Shown here: piece after piece, positions 42,722 through 54,950 of the stretch
Numbering within the stretch: position 1 is the stretch's first letter
Layout of the letters: each line of letters starts with the position of its first letter
DNA from: Paroedura picta
Taxonomy: Eukaryota > Chordata > Lepidosauria > Squamata > Gekkonidae
Assembly: GCF_049243985.1 (NCBI RefSeq)
Contig: NC_135377.1
Coordinates: 68,148,145-68,212,144, forward strand
Length of the DNA: 64,000 bases
Direction: 5' to 3'
Translations under genes and position numbers: made by a program
The notes under the pieces: generated by a model
Seen by the model: only the letters and a program-made list of their open reading frames with translations
Databases searched by the model: none
What the model was told of the DNA's origin: nothing

Positions 42722-43029
42722 CAGTCTTTCTCAACTTTTTTATCCTTGAGAAACCCCTGAAATACTCTTCAGGCTTTGAGAAACGCCAGTAGTGGCGCAG
42801 TTGTGCAGAATATGGTTGGGTAGCATAGTTGTGTACATGCCCACTGGGGCCCCTTCCCTTCCTACCCCTCCAGGCCCATCCTTGGCCATTGAGGGGGGTA
42901 GGTTGACATAACCACATATGGTCATATCACCCAATAAATATATAACAAATATATAGAAATGAATTCCCACCCATTCCAGGGCCATGAAGAAACCCTAGGG
43001 TTTCATGAAACCCTGGTTGAAAAAGCCTG
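42722..43029. mobile_element. hAT-like element (CAGGCTTTTTCAACC family)
   Basis: CAGTCTTTCTCAACTTTTTT at the left, GGTTGAAAAAGCCTG at the right. GGATAGAC and TGATAGAC match at 7 of 8. Sister copy at 53758-54075. Confidence 0.9.
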
Positions 43030-43034
43030 TGATA

Positions 43035-45190
43035 GACACCTGCACTTTTTAAAAAGTGAAAGCTGGGAAATCATTCAACCTATCCTTACAATGCTATAGC
43101 ACGATATCAATATTTCAGGACCTTAAGAAAAATGAAACCACTTATCTTCAGGGTGGGGAAAGGAGAGGGGGTAACCTGACAATGCCAATGGTCCAATAAT
43201 CAAAAAATGGGGTTGAGGGTGGGTGGTGGTCAGCAAGACAAAAAAAACAACAGAAACACTATGTACAAGGAAAAGGCAACTCAAAATTGGCTTCTGGGAG
43301 AAAAGATCAGGGTGAAAGTGGTCTCAAAAGAACTCAACATGACTTGGAGGGAAAAACAAAAGGCTAAAACTAAAGGCACAGAAAACGGTGTGAAAATCAC
43401 AGGATGAACCAAAACAGTATGGGGCCAGAACCGATTGGGGGCCGGGGGCGGAAATGAGGAAAAGTGACAGTTCTCAAAACAGTATCTGAAAGCAACTCAG
43501 GAAAAAAAAACGTTATCCTCAAGTTGACAGGACCGGGATACAAGACACAGACTTCTACTTTGTTGGGAAACAAATGTTTCTGTCACCAAAATTTCATGTC
43601 TCTAGTAGTTCAGCCCCTGTAAAGACCTTGGCTGATACTTCAAATGCCATCTGATCAAAACTATGGCTTTGTCACATCTCAGTTATATGATCATCTGCCA
43701 AGTGGTAGCAATGCTACAGTTGAGTCAGTCTGGTTTTACAAACATTTGGCATTATGTAATTCAGGAACAATGACTTCTCTATCTTTATAGGATGAAATGG
43801 TTGTCACTTGCTCTTTTCACCCAACTGAACAAGATAACTGTTGAGGAAGGGCATTAATAGACAAAGAAAAGGGGGAGAATAAACTTAACCCAAATATTGA
43901 ATTAAGAACCAGAAGGCTATAAAAATCCGAATTAACAGGCCTAGTAATGCTGTATCTCAGCATATTATGTGTTGACAAATAAAGGAACATAAATTTGTTA
44001 TAAATTAAATTAAATGATTAAAAACACTTATAGGCCCAACTAATAGCCCCAATCAGAACAGAATTATATAATTTTATCAAATATAGACCTAATGTGATCT
44101 TGACCATATACACATCTCAGCCAAAGTGGTCAAGCATAGTAATTACATAATGGCTCCAGATATTGCTATAGTAATACGATAATTCCCCCAAAATGGACCA
44201 AGTTGAAATTGGTATAATCAGTATCTGTGATACAATGCAGATATATAATTTCATTTCATAGGCCTCAAATAGATAAACTTCTGCTCTGGTTAAGTGTATA
44301 GGCACCATGCATGGCCCCTGCTCTGGACATACCTTATGCTTGAACAAGAAGAGAGAATAATTTCTGGGGGATTCCGCACAAGAATAAGGGGATCTAAGGC
44401 TGGTGCCCTGTAGCATCCTATTACCATGGTGTAAATTCCCATGGGAAGAAGGACAAACTTTAGCTTAGCAAAGAAAAAAGAAAAAAAGGCTACATGGCAG
44501 CTTCAAGCTTTCATCTTTTTTATTGTAACCACTCACAAAACTAAGATCTGATTTTTCTCACCTATTGTATTTGACACAATAGGAAACACAATAAAATACA
44601 AAGGCAGCAGGTGCACTTGCTGTACAAATGACCTAGCCCTAGGAAAGGTCCTCTAGTTATATTTGGAGAGCCAGGCATGGAAATACATTATTTTGTGATA
44701 TAAGAATAGCTGTGCAAGTGTCTTTATTTTTGATTTGGCACACACACCCATCAAAGATGAAGAGATGTAAAGAGAAAGACTTGCCATGGACCCAGAGAGG
44801 TAAGGTGCTTTGAAGATCTCCAGAATGTTCCTGAGACTTAGGAAACAGCTTGTTTTCCCAGGAGAGCCCTGAAATGTGCAAAGCGTCAGCAAGAATGGAG
44901 GCACGTTTCCACAAAGAGATGACCATTGGCTTCTCTAGAGCAATGGTGGGTTGTGGACATTAAACATGAGCTGGTTATTGAGGTGTGCTGGAAGTGTGCT
45001 TTTTAATGACTGGGAGATGGGGATTCACCATCTTGTGATGGAGAAGACTCCCTAAATCTGGACTGGGTAAGGAACTTCAAGCTAGCTACGGTAGGAATGG
45101 TTAAAAGGCTTGAACAACCAGATAACATTGTTCAAATGTTAGCTGGTTGTCCCCCTGCATGGAACAAACAGAGAGTCAGAATCAGTGCTA
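43035..45190. other. GFOD1 intron 1, AT-rich, no recognised feature
   Basis: About 2 kb without a gene or a repeat I can name. Short open frames on both strands. Confidence 0.45.
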
Positions 45191-45198
45191 GAACAGTC

Positions 45199-45370
45199 TT
45201 TTCCAGCCTTTTGCCTATGAAATGATATCAGATGGCCACACCTCCCTTCAACACCCTGCAGAAATCAAAGGAGCCTCAGCTGGCAAAGGTTCACACAGCC
45301 AGGGCCCCTCCTGTTCCCACCCCCTCCAGGCCCATCATTGGCCATTTGGGGAGGGGGTCAGGTATTCAGA
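45199..45370. mobile_element. hAT-like element, partial
   Basis: Shares CTCCAGGCCCATCATTGGCC and CCTCAGCTGGCAAAGGTT with 47166-47400. Confidence 0.55.
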
Positions 45371-45394
45371 GATTTGCTTCCTCTGCATATCTAG

Positions 45395-45745
45395 GCTCCC
45401 TTCTGTTGCTTGTAGCCATTAATGGATCTTACCCCCATAACTGTCTAATCCTCTTCTAAAGCTATTTACATTGTGGCCATCTCTACCTTCACTGTCAGTG
45501 AATCCCACTATTCACAGTGCTAGCCTCAGCAGATCTGCTCATAATCTTACTCAGGTGTACTGAATAGGGCTTTCACCCAGGATACCATTCTTAGGACTAC
45601 ACAGTCAAGAGTAAAGAAATGTTTCCTTGGATTTGTCCTGAATCTAATGCCCATCAATTTAACTGCACATTCCTGAGTTCTAGCATTACGGGAAAGGAGG
45701 GTGGAATTCTCTCTGTCCACTGTACCATTGATATTGTACAACTAT
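45395..45745 (-). mobile_element. CR1/L3-like LINE fragment
   Basis: Reverse order: CCATAACTGTCTAATCCTC, AAATGTTTCCTTGGATTTGTC, CTGAATCTAATGCCCATCAA and TCCTGAGTTCTAGCATTACG, all typical of this LINE's ORF2 end. Diverged. Confidence 0.75.
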
Positions 45746-45749
45746 ACCA

Positions 45750-46750
45750 CCGAATCTAGCTATAAATGCTTCTACTCATGGTTGGATATTGTACTAGCGC
45801 TGTACAACAAAAATACAATTCCATTGTTTGGTCTGCACTGGAAAATCCAGTTGTGAATTACTGCTATTTCACAAAGACAGCAAAATACCTGGCAACGTGA
45901 ATGCAGTTTATGTGCTGATAAGGCATTATTGTAGACATAGCACAAGGTACGGCTTCAGATTCTGTCTTTCATGAAGGACGGCCTGCAGGTATCTGATGCA
46001 GCTAAACCGCTGTCCAAATCCCTAAGGCTAGGAACTGAACACTGTGCTGAAGTAGGTAGTTTTCAAGCAAGGTTTCTGGCTCTGGGAAACTGAAAGGGAG
46101 GGAAAACCGATAACCCTAAAACGAAATCCAATTGGGCAGCCACGAGGGATATACTATAAATTTATTCCCAAAAGACCAGGCTTTCCAACGTGAACTGTCA
46201 TGATACTGCTTTATTCTCTAGCTGCTTGCGGCTTAAACTTGTTGTTTTTCCTCTCTGCATTATCCACAGGCATCCTCTGTGGAGCAAGAACCAGCAAAAC
46301 AGAGACATCTGGTTGTGATATTTTGTGGACTCTGGGGATGTCAACTCCAACTAATTGCTTTCTCTGCTGCCTCCATTTCAGACAGGAATCAACTACCTCC
46401 CTTTCTCTAATGGAAAGCAAACATTCTCCGTGTGTGCTCACTACATTATTAAAGGGGGGGGGGGTTGTTGGTCTTCTTCTACCATCAGCTCTTAAGAGCA
46501 CAGGGAGCCCTTGAACATTATATGGGACAAGGTGCCAATGAACACCGGGCTCATAATCTAAGATGGCAAAACAAAAAGTGGTAGGAAAAACCAATCCTGA
46601 AAAAAACAGGTAACCAAGAAGGCTGACGATAGATAGTAATGGGTTTACATATTTTAAATTAACAAACCTTTAGTACATTAATAGTAAAACGTTCCATTAA
46701 AACCAAATAAGTTTCAGCCACGAGGCCCTCCTCAGAGGTGCAATATATTA
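45750..46750. other. GFOD1 intron 1, no recognised feature
   Basis: Contains a G run at about 46455. Frames at 46200-46594 overlap on opposite strands and have no known relative. Confidence 0.4.
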
Positions 46751-46755
46751 AAATA

Positions 46756-46986
46756 CCGTATTTGCCGGCGTATAAGACGACTGGGCATATAAGACGGCCC
46801 CCCAACATTTCCACTCAAAATATAGAGTTTGTTACATTACATTACATTACAGTACTATGGGCCACTGTGGGCAACTATGTCTATCCCAATTGAAGTGCAC
46901 CCGGCGTATAGGACGACCCCCCCCCCCACTTGGAGGCATGTTTTTCAGGGGGGGGAAGTAGTCTTATACGCCAGCAAATACTGTAT
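46756..46986. mobile_element. MITE with CGTATAAGACGAC ends
   Basis: TACCGTATTTGCCGGCGTATA on the left is inverted as TACGCCAGCAAATACTGTA on the right, and AAGACGAC / GTCTT also pair. TA flanks both ends, which would fit a TA duplication. Contains an (ATTAC)n run near 46840. Confidence 0.75.
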
Positions 46987-47165
46987 ACGCCATAAAGTAA
47001 AATTATTCGCAATTATGAAATGCAGCATTTCTGACCCAAGCTTTAAAACACTGGCAAGAAGTAGGGCCAATTAATAAACTAGATAAGTCCATCAAAAGCC
47101 ATTTTTGAGATTTCGATAGTTCATGGTCCAACGACCTCTGTAAGCAAGAGCGGAGTAACTGTAAA

Positions 47166-47400
47166 GCAACTTTTTTCAACCTTTTGACTATGGAGCTACC
47201 GCTGAAATATTTTTCAGGCTTTGAGGTTCCAGGAAATTATGTCAGCTGGCCACACCTCACTGCTGTGCCCCCCCACCCAAAATAAGAGGAGCCTCAGTTG
47301 GCAAAGGTTTAAATGGACAGGGCCCTTCCCCCTGCCCACCCACTCCAGGCCCATCATTGGCCACTTGAGGAGTGACCTGGCCAACCTGCCCAAATAAGGG
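47166..47400. mobile_element. hAT-like element, partial
   Basis: Starts GCAACTTTTTTCAACC and has GAAATATTTTTCAGGCTTTG, as in the 511 family; the right end is unclear. Confidence 0.6.
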
Positions 47401-47535
47401 TAGAATTTAAAAAAAAAAACGTTTACTTTCCTTATCATTCAGAGCTGGAAACGGCAGGCACAAGATGGGCTCTCCACAACCGACATTTTGAAAAAACCCA
47501 CTCCACAATACCATTGAGGGGCCTTTACAGTACTG

Positions 47536-47834
47536 TAGTGGTCCCCAACCTTTTTATCACTGGGGACCACTCAACGCCTTTTACTGAGGCCCAGTGGGGG
47601 GGGTAGTTTACTCCTCTACTCTCAACCACTGATCGCTCTGATCGCTATGGTAATGTTTAAACATCCCTTCAAAATAAGATACAGACATGCCACAATAATG
47701 AAGTGTGTTGTAAAGGGCTGGGGGGGGGATGAAGTAAAGGGCCGGGGGGGTGGGGAGAAGGCGTCCTTCAGGGCCCACCTCCAATTAGTCGAAGGACCAC
47801 ATGTGGTCCGCAGCCCACAGGTTGGGGATCGCTA
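47536..47834. mobile_element. hAT-like element (GGTCCCCAACC family)
   Basis: TAGTGGTCCCCAACCTTTTT and GGTTGGGGATCGCTA are inverted ends. Flanks CAGTACTG and CTGTACAG match at 6 of 8. Reverse relative of 30942-31351. Confidence 0.85.
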
Positions 47835-47965
47835 CTGTACAGTACGGTGGTAGGGAAACCCTGTTCTATGGTGTGTATATCCACGTGCATGAAACAAAAT
47901 GCCGAAGACGCCACCTCCCAATATCATTTCTACAATCGGTTTCAAAACAGACACAAGCAAGGACT

Positions 47966-48138
47966 AGAGCTGCCATCTCTAGATTGGGAAATACCTGCGG
48001 ATTCTGAGGGTGGAGCCTAAGGAGGGATGATTTGGCAAAAGGAGGGGCTTCAACGGCCATACATTTCACCCGTTCCAGGTGAACTGATCTTTGCTGCTTG
48101 GAGATCTACTGACACTATCTGGAGGCCTGCAACCCTAC
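47966..48138. mobile_element. Inverted-repeat element, GGTTGCCA family
   Basis: AGATTGGGAAATACCTGCGG, CCAGGTGAACTGATCTTTGC and CTGGAGGCCTGCAACCCTAC. Confidence 0.65.
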
Positions 48139-48693
48139 ACCAGGCCCAGATGGCACTGCCACAATTATGCAATGCAGCTAAAGCTGTGTCCCATTTCATC
48201 CTCCCGAAGCAAGCCAGCCCTTCTTAGCATGCATATGCAAACAGCTTCCCTGATTTTCACCTGATTCCTATCAACTTGGGTATTTATTACGATGAGGACA
48301 AAGCACTTTCTTGCTCCCCTTTTTAAAAAATCAGTCAAAGACCAAGAGGCAAAAAATGCGGTTTGCCCAAAGCCTGTCAAGAGAGTTCATGGCTCATTAA
48401 AGGACAGATCTTACAGCCCAACTCAAACCACTGTTTACTTGGATAGAAGCCTAATTAATTTCAGTGGGATTTGCATTGGAAGAAAGTCTGCTTGGGACTG
48501 CAGTCTGACAGTGCAATCCTAAGTAGCTTTAGACCTTTTAAACTCACTGGTTTTAATGGACTGAGAAGGGGGTAGCTGTTCTTAGGACAGTACTACATGC
48601 CTCCCAGGTACTAATTATTTCATGGCAAATTTCACCTGGTCTCTGTAGCACTGGCTATACTCCAGGAGTATCAAATGATTTTCCACCCCATGT

Positions 48694-48909
48694 TAAGATG
48701 ACCAGATTGTCCCACTTTTGGCGGGACATCTGGGGGCACCTGGCAAATTGTACTCATGTTGAAATTTAAAAAATCTATATTGCAATACTATTTTTGCGTT
48801 CTATGCGTTCTATGAAAAATTTTGATGCTCCATATAGACCAAATTTTTAATCAAGAACCCCCCAGTCAATGGTTTCCCATTTTACCAATGTTAAAATCTG
48901 GTCACCTTA
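48694..48909. mobile_element. Short hAT element, small form of the 3974-6700 element
   Basis: TAAGATGACCAGATTGTCCC at the left and AATCTGGTCACCTTA at the right. CCCCATGT is repeated exactly at 48686-48693 and 48910-48917. Both halves align, reversed, with the two ends of the 2.7-kb element (ACCTGGCAAATTGTACT; CTCCATATAGACCAAATTTT). Confidence 0.95.
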
Positions 48910-49128
48910 CCCCATGTCGATTACCCTTAGCCTGCCTCATTACATTTCACAGAAACGCCGAAATATAGGTTTCTGGCTCACACCAAAGAAGCCCAAAGGT
49001 TTATAAAATGAAAATGAAGTTTGGTCTTTTACCAGGGATTTTTTCATGTGATCTTCATTATAAACCACATTTAGCCTTCATTAGAAAGGTAACACTTCAA
49101 TATATTTTGAAGTTATGCATAAAGAACC

Positions 49129-49190
49129 AGGGTGGCAAACCACCTCTGAAAGCATCTTGACTTGAAAACCCTTGATAGTGACTTGATAGC
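49129..49190 (+). repeat. 5S SINE 3' body fragment
   Basis: GGGTGGCAAACCACCTCTGA and CTTGACTTGAAAACCC. Confidence 0.6.
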
Positions 49191-49386
49191 CACAACTAAA
49201 TCGGTAAATGCACAGGTGTCTTGGTTTCTGCCACCTGAGAGAAGAGAAAAAGGTAACAATACTACACATTTTGTAGGAAACAAGTGTATTAAACAGTCCC
49301 ATATAGTCATAATAGGGGCAGCAACATGTTTGGATATCAAGCTGAATTTTATAATATTGAAAACACTTTACAACTTTGTTCTTTGA

Positions 49387-49568
49387 CTAGCTGAAGGAGT
49401 CTCAAAGCGGCTTACAATCCCCTTCCCTTACTCATTCCACAACAGACACCCTATGAGACAGGTGGGGTTGAGAGAGCTCTGAGAGAACTGTGATTGACCC
49501 AAGATCACCTAGTGGGCTGCATGTGGAGAAGGAGGCTGCCACTCTTAAGTGCTACACCATGCTGGCTC
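49387..49568 (-). repeat. Sauria SINE, shortened
   Basis: GAAGGAGTCTCAAAGCGGC, CACAACAGACACCCTATGAG and head CACTCTTAAGTGCTACACC; part of the head (B box) is missing. Confidence 0.88.
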
Positions 49569-49917
49569 CAAAAAAAGAAAGAAAAGGTTCAAAGCACACT
49601 GGACAGAAACAAAGGCAATGGCGTTAAGTTATAATTGACTCCAGCCTCCCTTTCCTCTTATTATTACACCAAACCTTTTTTGCTGTAAATAAAAAGATCG
49701 TACTTATATAAGCGAGCAGTGCTCAGTCCAGGACAGACTGGCTCCCTTGGGTGTGGCATCCAAGTTGTAAGGCTGAAAGGAAGCACAGGGCAAGGAGATT
49801 AAGTCAGAAGCAATCTTTTCCCACCTCAGAAAGGGTCTTTTGTTAAACAAAGCGGGTTTTGCATAGTAGTTTTGAGAGCATTTGATGCTGTTTCTTCATA
49901 ACAAATACAGGGAAGCC

Positions 49918-49918
<1 letters not shown>

Positions 49919-49975
<57 letters not shown>
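49919..49975. repeat. (TC)n microsatellite
   Basis: About 28 uninterrupted TC units in GFOD1 intron 1, the longest pure dinucleotide run in the window. Confidence 0.97.
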
Positions 49976-49978
<3 letters not shown>

Positions 49979-50052
49979 AAGCAAAGCAATATGGTTCTTC
50001 AAGAGCCAGATCAACCTCATAATGCTCACTCGTTTAGAATGATAAGGTGTAA

Positions 50053-50105
50053 TCTAGGGTTGCCAACTTCCAGGTGGTGCCTGGAGATCCCAGAGCTGGC
50101 AGCTC
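50053..50105. mobile_element. GGTTGCCA-family element, very short
   Basis: CTAGGGTTGCCAACTTCCAG then GAGCTGGCAGCTC: both ends with almost no body. Confidence 0.55.
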
Positions 50106-50303
50106 TACCCATGTGACTCCTGATAATGCAAATTACAGGATCTGTTTCGAGCCCCACAGGGTATGGTGTGGAGTGAGGAACAAATTGGATGAGTCAACCT
50201 TCCTCCCTATTGCACTGTTGGATATGCTGGTAGAATCCAACCCAAGATTATTGCGGATTTATAGTGATCCTAGTGTTTCCTAGGCAAAAAGACATTCAAA
50301 GCT

Positions 50304-50560
50304 GGAGAGCCAACATAGTGTAGTGATTAAGGACGGCAGCCTCGAATCTGGAGAACCGGGTTTGATTCCCCACTCCTCCTCCGCATGGAGCCAGCTCAGT
50401 GACCTTGGGCTAGTCACAGCTGAGCAATACTCTTCAAGCCCCACCTACCTCTCAGGTTGTCTGTTGTGGGGAGAGGAGGAGAAAGGTATTTGCAAACTGA
50501 TTTGAGTCTCCTTCAGTAGTGAAATGCAGGGTGTAAGAAACCAGCTCTTCTCTTCTTCTC
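50304..50560 (+). repeat. Sauria SINE, near full length
   Basis: GGAGAGCCAACATAGTGTAG to TTCTCTTCTTCTC with all internal blocks. Confidence 0.93.
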
Positions 50561-50659
50561 TCCATTGCCTGATTCTCCATGGTGACCCTAATGTTCCTTG
50601 GTGGTCGCATTTCCAAATGCTGACCAAGGCCAACTCGGCTTATTCAAGAGATGAGCTTT

Positions 50660-50755
50660 CATATGCACACATCTGCGGAAGTGTGCTTGCACATGAAAGC
50701 TCAAACCTTGAATAAAGCTTTGTTGGTCTTAAAGGTGCCCCTAGACTCTAAATTT
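50660..50755 (+). repeat. Repeat tail ('TTGTTGGTC' family)
   Basis: GCGGAAGTGTGCTTGCACATG, TTGAATAAAGCTTTGTTGG, AAAGGTGCCCCTAGACTC. Confidence 0.7.
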
Positions 50756-51139
50756 CAAAACATACTGAGTGTTGGGAAGGGGAGAAAGGAACAGCAATTT
50801 TTACAGCTCTGCACAATAGTGATATATTGCATGCATTCAGTCCTCTGCTGCCCAGATAAACAAATAATATTATGCAGAGAACAAGATGTGATTTATTAGC
50901 CACGTGCAAGCTCTGCAAAACAATTATATTTGCTCCTGTCTTTCTGACAGAGACCAGTACCTGCAAGATTTACATCACTCTTGACACTCCGGCTCTCACC
51001 CAGTGAAGCGAAGAAACAAGGCCAGATGCAAAACTGACTGCCCTGGTCCTGGTCGGGGCACCTGCCTATTTCCCCAAAGGGGCGCAAAGAAAAAAGAATG
51101 GTTGAAATCTTCTCACTGAAATAGGAGGCAATTTTTAAA

Positions 51140-51265
51140 ATCGTTTTTAATTCACCTGTTTAATTGTTTATGATAAGTGCATTAATGTATGGATTGTTTT
51201 AAACTTCTTGTAAGCTGCCCTGAGCCGGACAGGGAAGTGCAGCATACAAAAATAAAATTATTTTT
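51140..51265 (+). mobile_element. LINE 3' tail
   Basis: TTAATTGTTTATGATAAG, then TTGTAAGCTGCCCTGAGCC and an AAAAATAAAATTATTTTTAT tail. Confidence 0.6.
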
Positions 51266-51681
51266 ATTATATTGGTATAGTGCAAGGACAGTGCAGGAGC
51301 AGAGGCAGAAATGCCAACTGGGTGGCTATCCCAGCCCCCGGGAAGTTAGTGGAATTGTGAATTTACTGTTCCTGTTCTACATCTAATTGCATTCATATGA
51401 AAATGGTTTAGAGCCAATTTGGTCATTTTGAAATGCTCTGTGCTCAAGATTAATATCATAAACTTGTAATTCCACTGCTGACCATGTGACCTCTTTAACA
51501 TGAAAACAAGGATTATTCCGTTCAATTTCCAAAAAACTGGATATGATTAGTCCTATAACAGCATCTGAAGAGACTTTTCTTTAACACGATTCCAAACTTT
51601 TTTCACGGAGCTTATTTGTGTGTGTCAGCAGGCACCAGTATGGCATACTAGCACCTATTTGGGCTAGGCCTTGATCAGAAA

Positions 51682-51757
51682 CCACCTTGGCAAAGTGGCT
51701 AAGAGCAGTGGACTCTAATCTGGAAAAACCAGCCTTGATTATCCACTCCTCTGCCCC
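51682..51757 (+). repeat. Sauria SINE head fragment
   Basis: ACCTTGGCAAAGTGGCTAAG, GACTCTAATCTGG and CTTGATTATCCACTCCTC; body missing. Confidence 0.75.
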
Positions 51758-51864
51758 ATAGATTTGATTTGATTTTATTACTTTCAAGAAGCTCCTAATG
51801 TTTTAAAAACAGACGTTGATGACCAATGCATTTTTTATTAAAGCTCATTCTAGGAGTAAAACTT

Positions 51865-51985
51865 CAATGGTTTCAAAGGTGCCACTGGACTCAAGACTTT
51901 GTTTAGGTACTTAGCAGTGAGTCACAAAGGGTCATCCCCTGCCACAAATGTTGTTAGTCTTTAAGGTGCTGCTGGATTCCACTCC
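51865..51985 (+). repeat. Two 'AAGGTGCYRCTGGA' tail pieces in tandem
   Basis: TTTCAAAGGTGCCACTGGAC at 51870 and TTAGTCTTTAAGGTGCTGC at about 51954; two old tails of the same family. Confidence 0.5.
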
Positions 51986-51989
51986 CAGA

Positions 51990-52845
51990 TATGTGGGGGG
52001 AGGGGAGTTAAGTGATTCCTCCATGGTCAATCCGGAGCAGTGCAGATTGGGAGGGAAAGCGATCAGCATTGGAATGGACACCCTACCCAGGTGCAGATTG
52101 ATTTATTTTTACTGGAGTTGAGTTAGCTTCAAAAGTCCAGTGCATAATCGACCCAGATCCCATCAATTAAACACTGAAGCAGAAGAAACGACTGCCAGGA
52201 AATATCTTTGGCTTGGATCATAGCTGCAATGTCACCAATAATTAGGCCTCATATTTCTACTTCTTGCCCATCACTTACAGTGTTACAGTCTTGTGGCCAT
52301 GTCAAACAAAATGAAACTGAATTTTAAAAGTGTATCTGCAACAGCATAAGGCAGCAGGAATTTCCACTAAGCGCAGACAAGAATCTTCGAGTCAAAGCAG
52401 CCCCCCTCATTACAGCAAAGGATTGCTTCCAAACCCACAGAGGAAATGTATGAAGTTAAAGCAAGAACATTAAAAATTACACCCACGTATCCTAACTAGA
52501 AACTTGAAGCCTCAAATTATTATCACTCAACACACACATACATACACCTGCAGCACTCCTTACTGCCTGGGACTGCTACTTCCCTGTACTGCAGTGACAA
52601 CAGAAGAACGCCACCCCTCCCCTGCATTTTCTCTACCCCTTAAAAAGTAGAACACCCTTCCCAGGGACTGGACGCCAGCTGAGCAACCATATCTCCCCCT
52701 CAACTCCTTAGTGGGCTGTCCCGTCCTACAAAGCTTCCTTGCCTAACTTCCAGCAGTACTTCCGTTATTACTTCCAGTATTTAGATTCCCCTTCTCCACA
52801 GTCCTACTTTCTCTTCCTGCATTCCTCTTCCTCTTTCCTGCATTC
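51990..52845. other. GFOD1 intron 1, no recognised feature
   Basis: No gene and no repeat that I can name; C/T-rich from about 52550. Confidence 0.45.
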
Positions 52846-52849
52846 TGCA

Positions 52850-52911
52850 GGGGGATGGACTAGATGGCCCCGAAGGTACCTTCCAACTCTATGATTCTAT
52901 GATTCTTCTGT
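52850..52911 (+). mobile_element. CR1-like LINE 3' end
   Basis: GCAGGGGGATGGACTAGATG, CCTTCCAACTCTATGATTCT. Confidence 0.85.
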
Positions 52912-53089
52912 TTTTCACCTCCATGTCTGCAGTAGTTCTTCTTTTCTCAGCTCTCCACTGCTTTAGGCCACGGCCTACCTTGTCTCACTTCTCTTAAGAC
53001 ATCTTTTCCCTCCCATCAGATTCTCTAACACGGTTGTGTCACCTTTTACATCCCTGTAACATCAGCACCTCCTGGCCACAAGCACTGTA

Positions 53090-53210
53090 ATAATAATAAT
53101 TATTATTATTTTATTATAATATAATAATAATTATTATTGTTTTATTTTTGTATGCTGCCCTCCCTAACCGACTAAGAATGTCTCACAAGTTTACAAACAA
53201 CCCAAGACCA
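53090..53210 (-). mobile_element. LINE tail with (TAA)n
   Basis: A (TAA)n/(TTA)n stretch then TTTTTGTATGCTGCCCTCCC, the reverse of a LINE end. Confidence 0.6.
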
Positions 53211-53217
53211 TTGTATC

Positions 53218-53340
53218 AGAGGAAGTGTGCATGTACACAAAAGCTCATACCTTGAATTAAAATGTGTTGGCCTTAAAGGAGCCCCTGGACACTAAATTTG
53301 TTCTGCTGCTTCAGACCAACACGGCTACCTGCTTGAATCC
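53218..53340 (+). repeat. Repeat of the 'TTGTTGGTC' family, best copy
   Basis: GAGGAAGTGTGCATGTACAC, CTCATACCTTGAATTAAAAT, GGAGCCCCTGGACAC, then CTGCTTCAGACCAACACGGC and TACCTGCTTGAATCC. Confidence 0.75.
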
Positions 53341-53514
53341 AATAATAAGTTACACCTATCTATAATCTATAATATTGATCAGGCAAATTAGGTAGTAAAA
53401 GCCATCAAAAAGCCGCTGCCTCTTTTCAATATGTACCCTTATAAAGGGGGGCCAACCAGTGTTGAGAGGGTTTTGTGGATTGGATGGATTCCCAGGTAGC
53501 AAGACCAGTATTTC

Positions 53515-53735
53515 AGATGTTATTTTCCTGACCTCACCTCTAGGCCTGGCAGAACAGCTCAGTCTTACAGGCCCTGTAGAACTCTTTTTAAATACCACAG
53601 AGCCCTGATCTCATTAGGTAGAGCATTCAGCCGGGCCCTGGTTGAGGCCAGTTTTACCTCTTTGGGGTTGGGGACTCAGAGCAGGTTTTGGTCGCTCAAC
53701 CTTAATGCTCTCTGAAGGACACAGCAGGTTCTTTA
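53515..53735 (-). repeat. Same repeat family as 19688-20105
   Basis: AGGCCTGGCAGAACAGCTC, TTACAGGCCCTGTAGAACTC, AGAGCCCTGATCTCATTAGG, GGCCCTGGTTGAGGCCAG. Confidence 0.65.
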
Positions 53736-53757
53736 GAGAACCCATCTATAATTAACC

Positions 53758-54075
53758 CAGCCTTTCTCAACTTTTTTTACCGTTGAGAACCCCTGAATCA
53801 TTCTTTAACCTTCAAGGAATCCCAGAAGTGGTACAATCATGTAGAATATGGTTGGGAAGCATAGCTGTGGGGCCCCTCCCCTTCCTGCCTTCTCCAGGCC
53901 TACCACTGGCCATTGGGGGTGGGGACAGGTCAACATATATGGTCATCTCACCTGAAAAATGTTAAACAAATTTTTAAAATATGTTAAAAATAATTAACTC
54001 CCACCCATTCAGGAAACCCTTCCAGGACTATCAAGAAACCCCAGGGTTTCACCAAACCCTGGTTGACAAAACTTG
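53758..54075. mobile_element. hAT-like element (CAGGCTTTTTCAACC family)
   Basis: CAGCCTTTCTCAACTTTTTT to GGTTGACAAAACTTG; AATTAACC is repeated exactly at 53750-53757 and 54076-54083. Confidence 0.93.
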
Positions 54076-54089
54076 AATTAACCCCCTTA

Positions 54090-54780
54090 CCCCCCAGCGA
54101 CTGTCGCAAGACTTCATCACAATAATACGATCAGTTGCTTTTGGCTGCAACCATGCTCTGCAGGACTGTAGCCTTTGGGTATGCTTTTCTCAAGAGGCTA
54201 CATCCTCTTGGCGAATCCAAGAATAATTTTTAAAAACAACCCACAGTTCCAGCATCCCTTTCTTGCTCCCTGAAATTAACATGGAACTACATCTAAGACA
54301 TTCTTAGGGAAGTAGCTGTTTTCAACAATTAACCTTTCTAGACTATAAATGACTTCACACATCATCCCCAACCCTCCAGCAGCTTGTAGACACCAGTTAT
54401 TTCAGTTACCTCATTTTAAAAATATTAAATGCTGAAACATAGCCATGATAATCTCCTTAACATGGTTCTCCTCTCCTGAATCCTGAGGTTTTCCCACCAC
54501 AAACAGGGAAATGGAACTGCACTCAGGAACACGCCTGGAGTCAGGACGTAAATCTACCAGCTGCTTATGATACGTTGATACGAATATGTGACACGAAAAA
54601 CATCCATAGTGCAGAACAACTTAATTCTAGCAGACGGACTTCATCAGTGATATAACATTTCTCTGCTGTGGCCACTTATTTGTGTAAATATCCTGCTGCA
54701 GGACTTCTATTGCCCATGTTGGATTACACTATTATTTATTTATCGTGTGGCATGTAAAGTATAGCCAAGAGATTCAAGAA
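54090..54780. other. GFOD1 intron 1, no recognised feature
   Basis: No gene; no repeat I can name with confidence. Confidence 0.45.
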
Positions 54781-54784
54781 TTGT

Positions 54785-54950
54785 CTGGCAGCCAGGCAAG
54801 AGACGTTTGCAGGTGGTTTGCCATTGCCTGCCTGCACATCATGACCCAAGTGTTTCTTGGAGGTCTCCCATCCAAATACTACCCAGGGTCAACCCTGCTT
54901 AGCTTCCCAGATCTGATGAGATTGGGCTTGCCTGGGCTATTCAGGTCATT
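54785..54950 (-). repeat. 5S rRNA-derived SINE
   Basis: Reverse copy: GGTGGTTTGCCATTGCCTGCC, TTGGAGGTCTCCCATCC, CAGATCTGATGAGATTGGGC and TTGCCTGGGCTATTCAGGTC. Confidence 0.9.
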
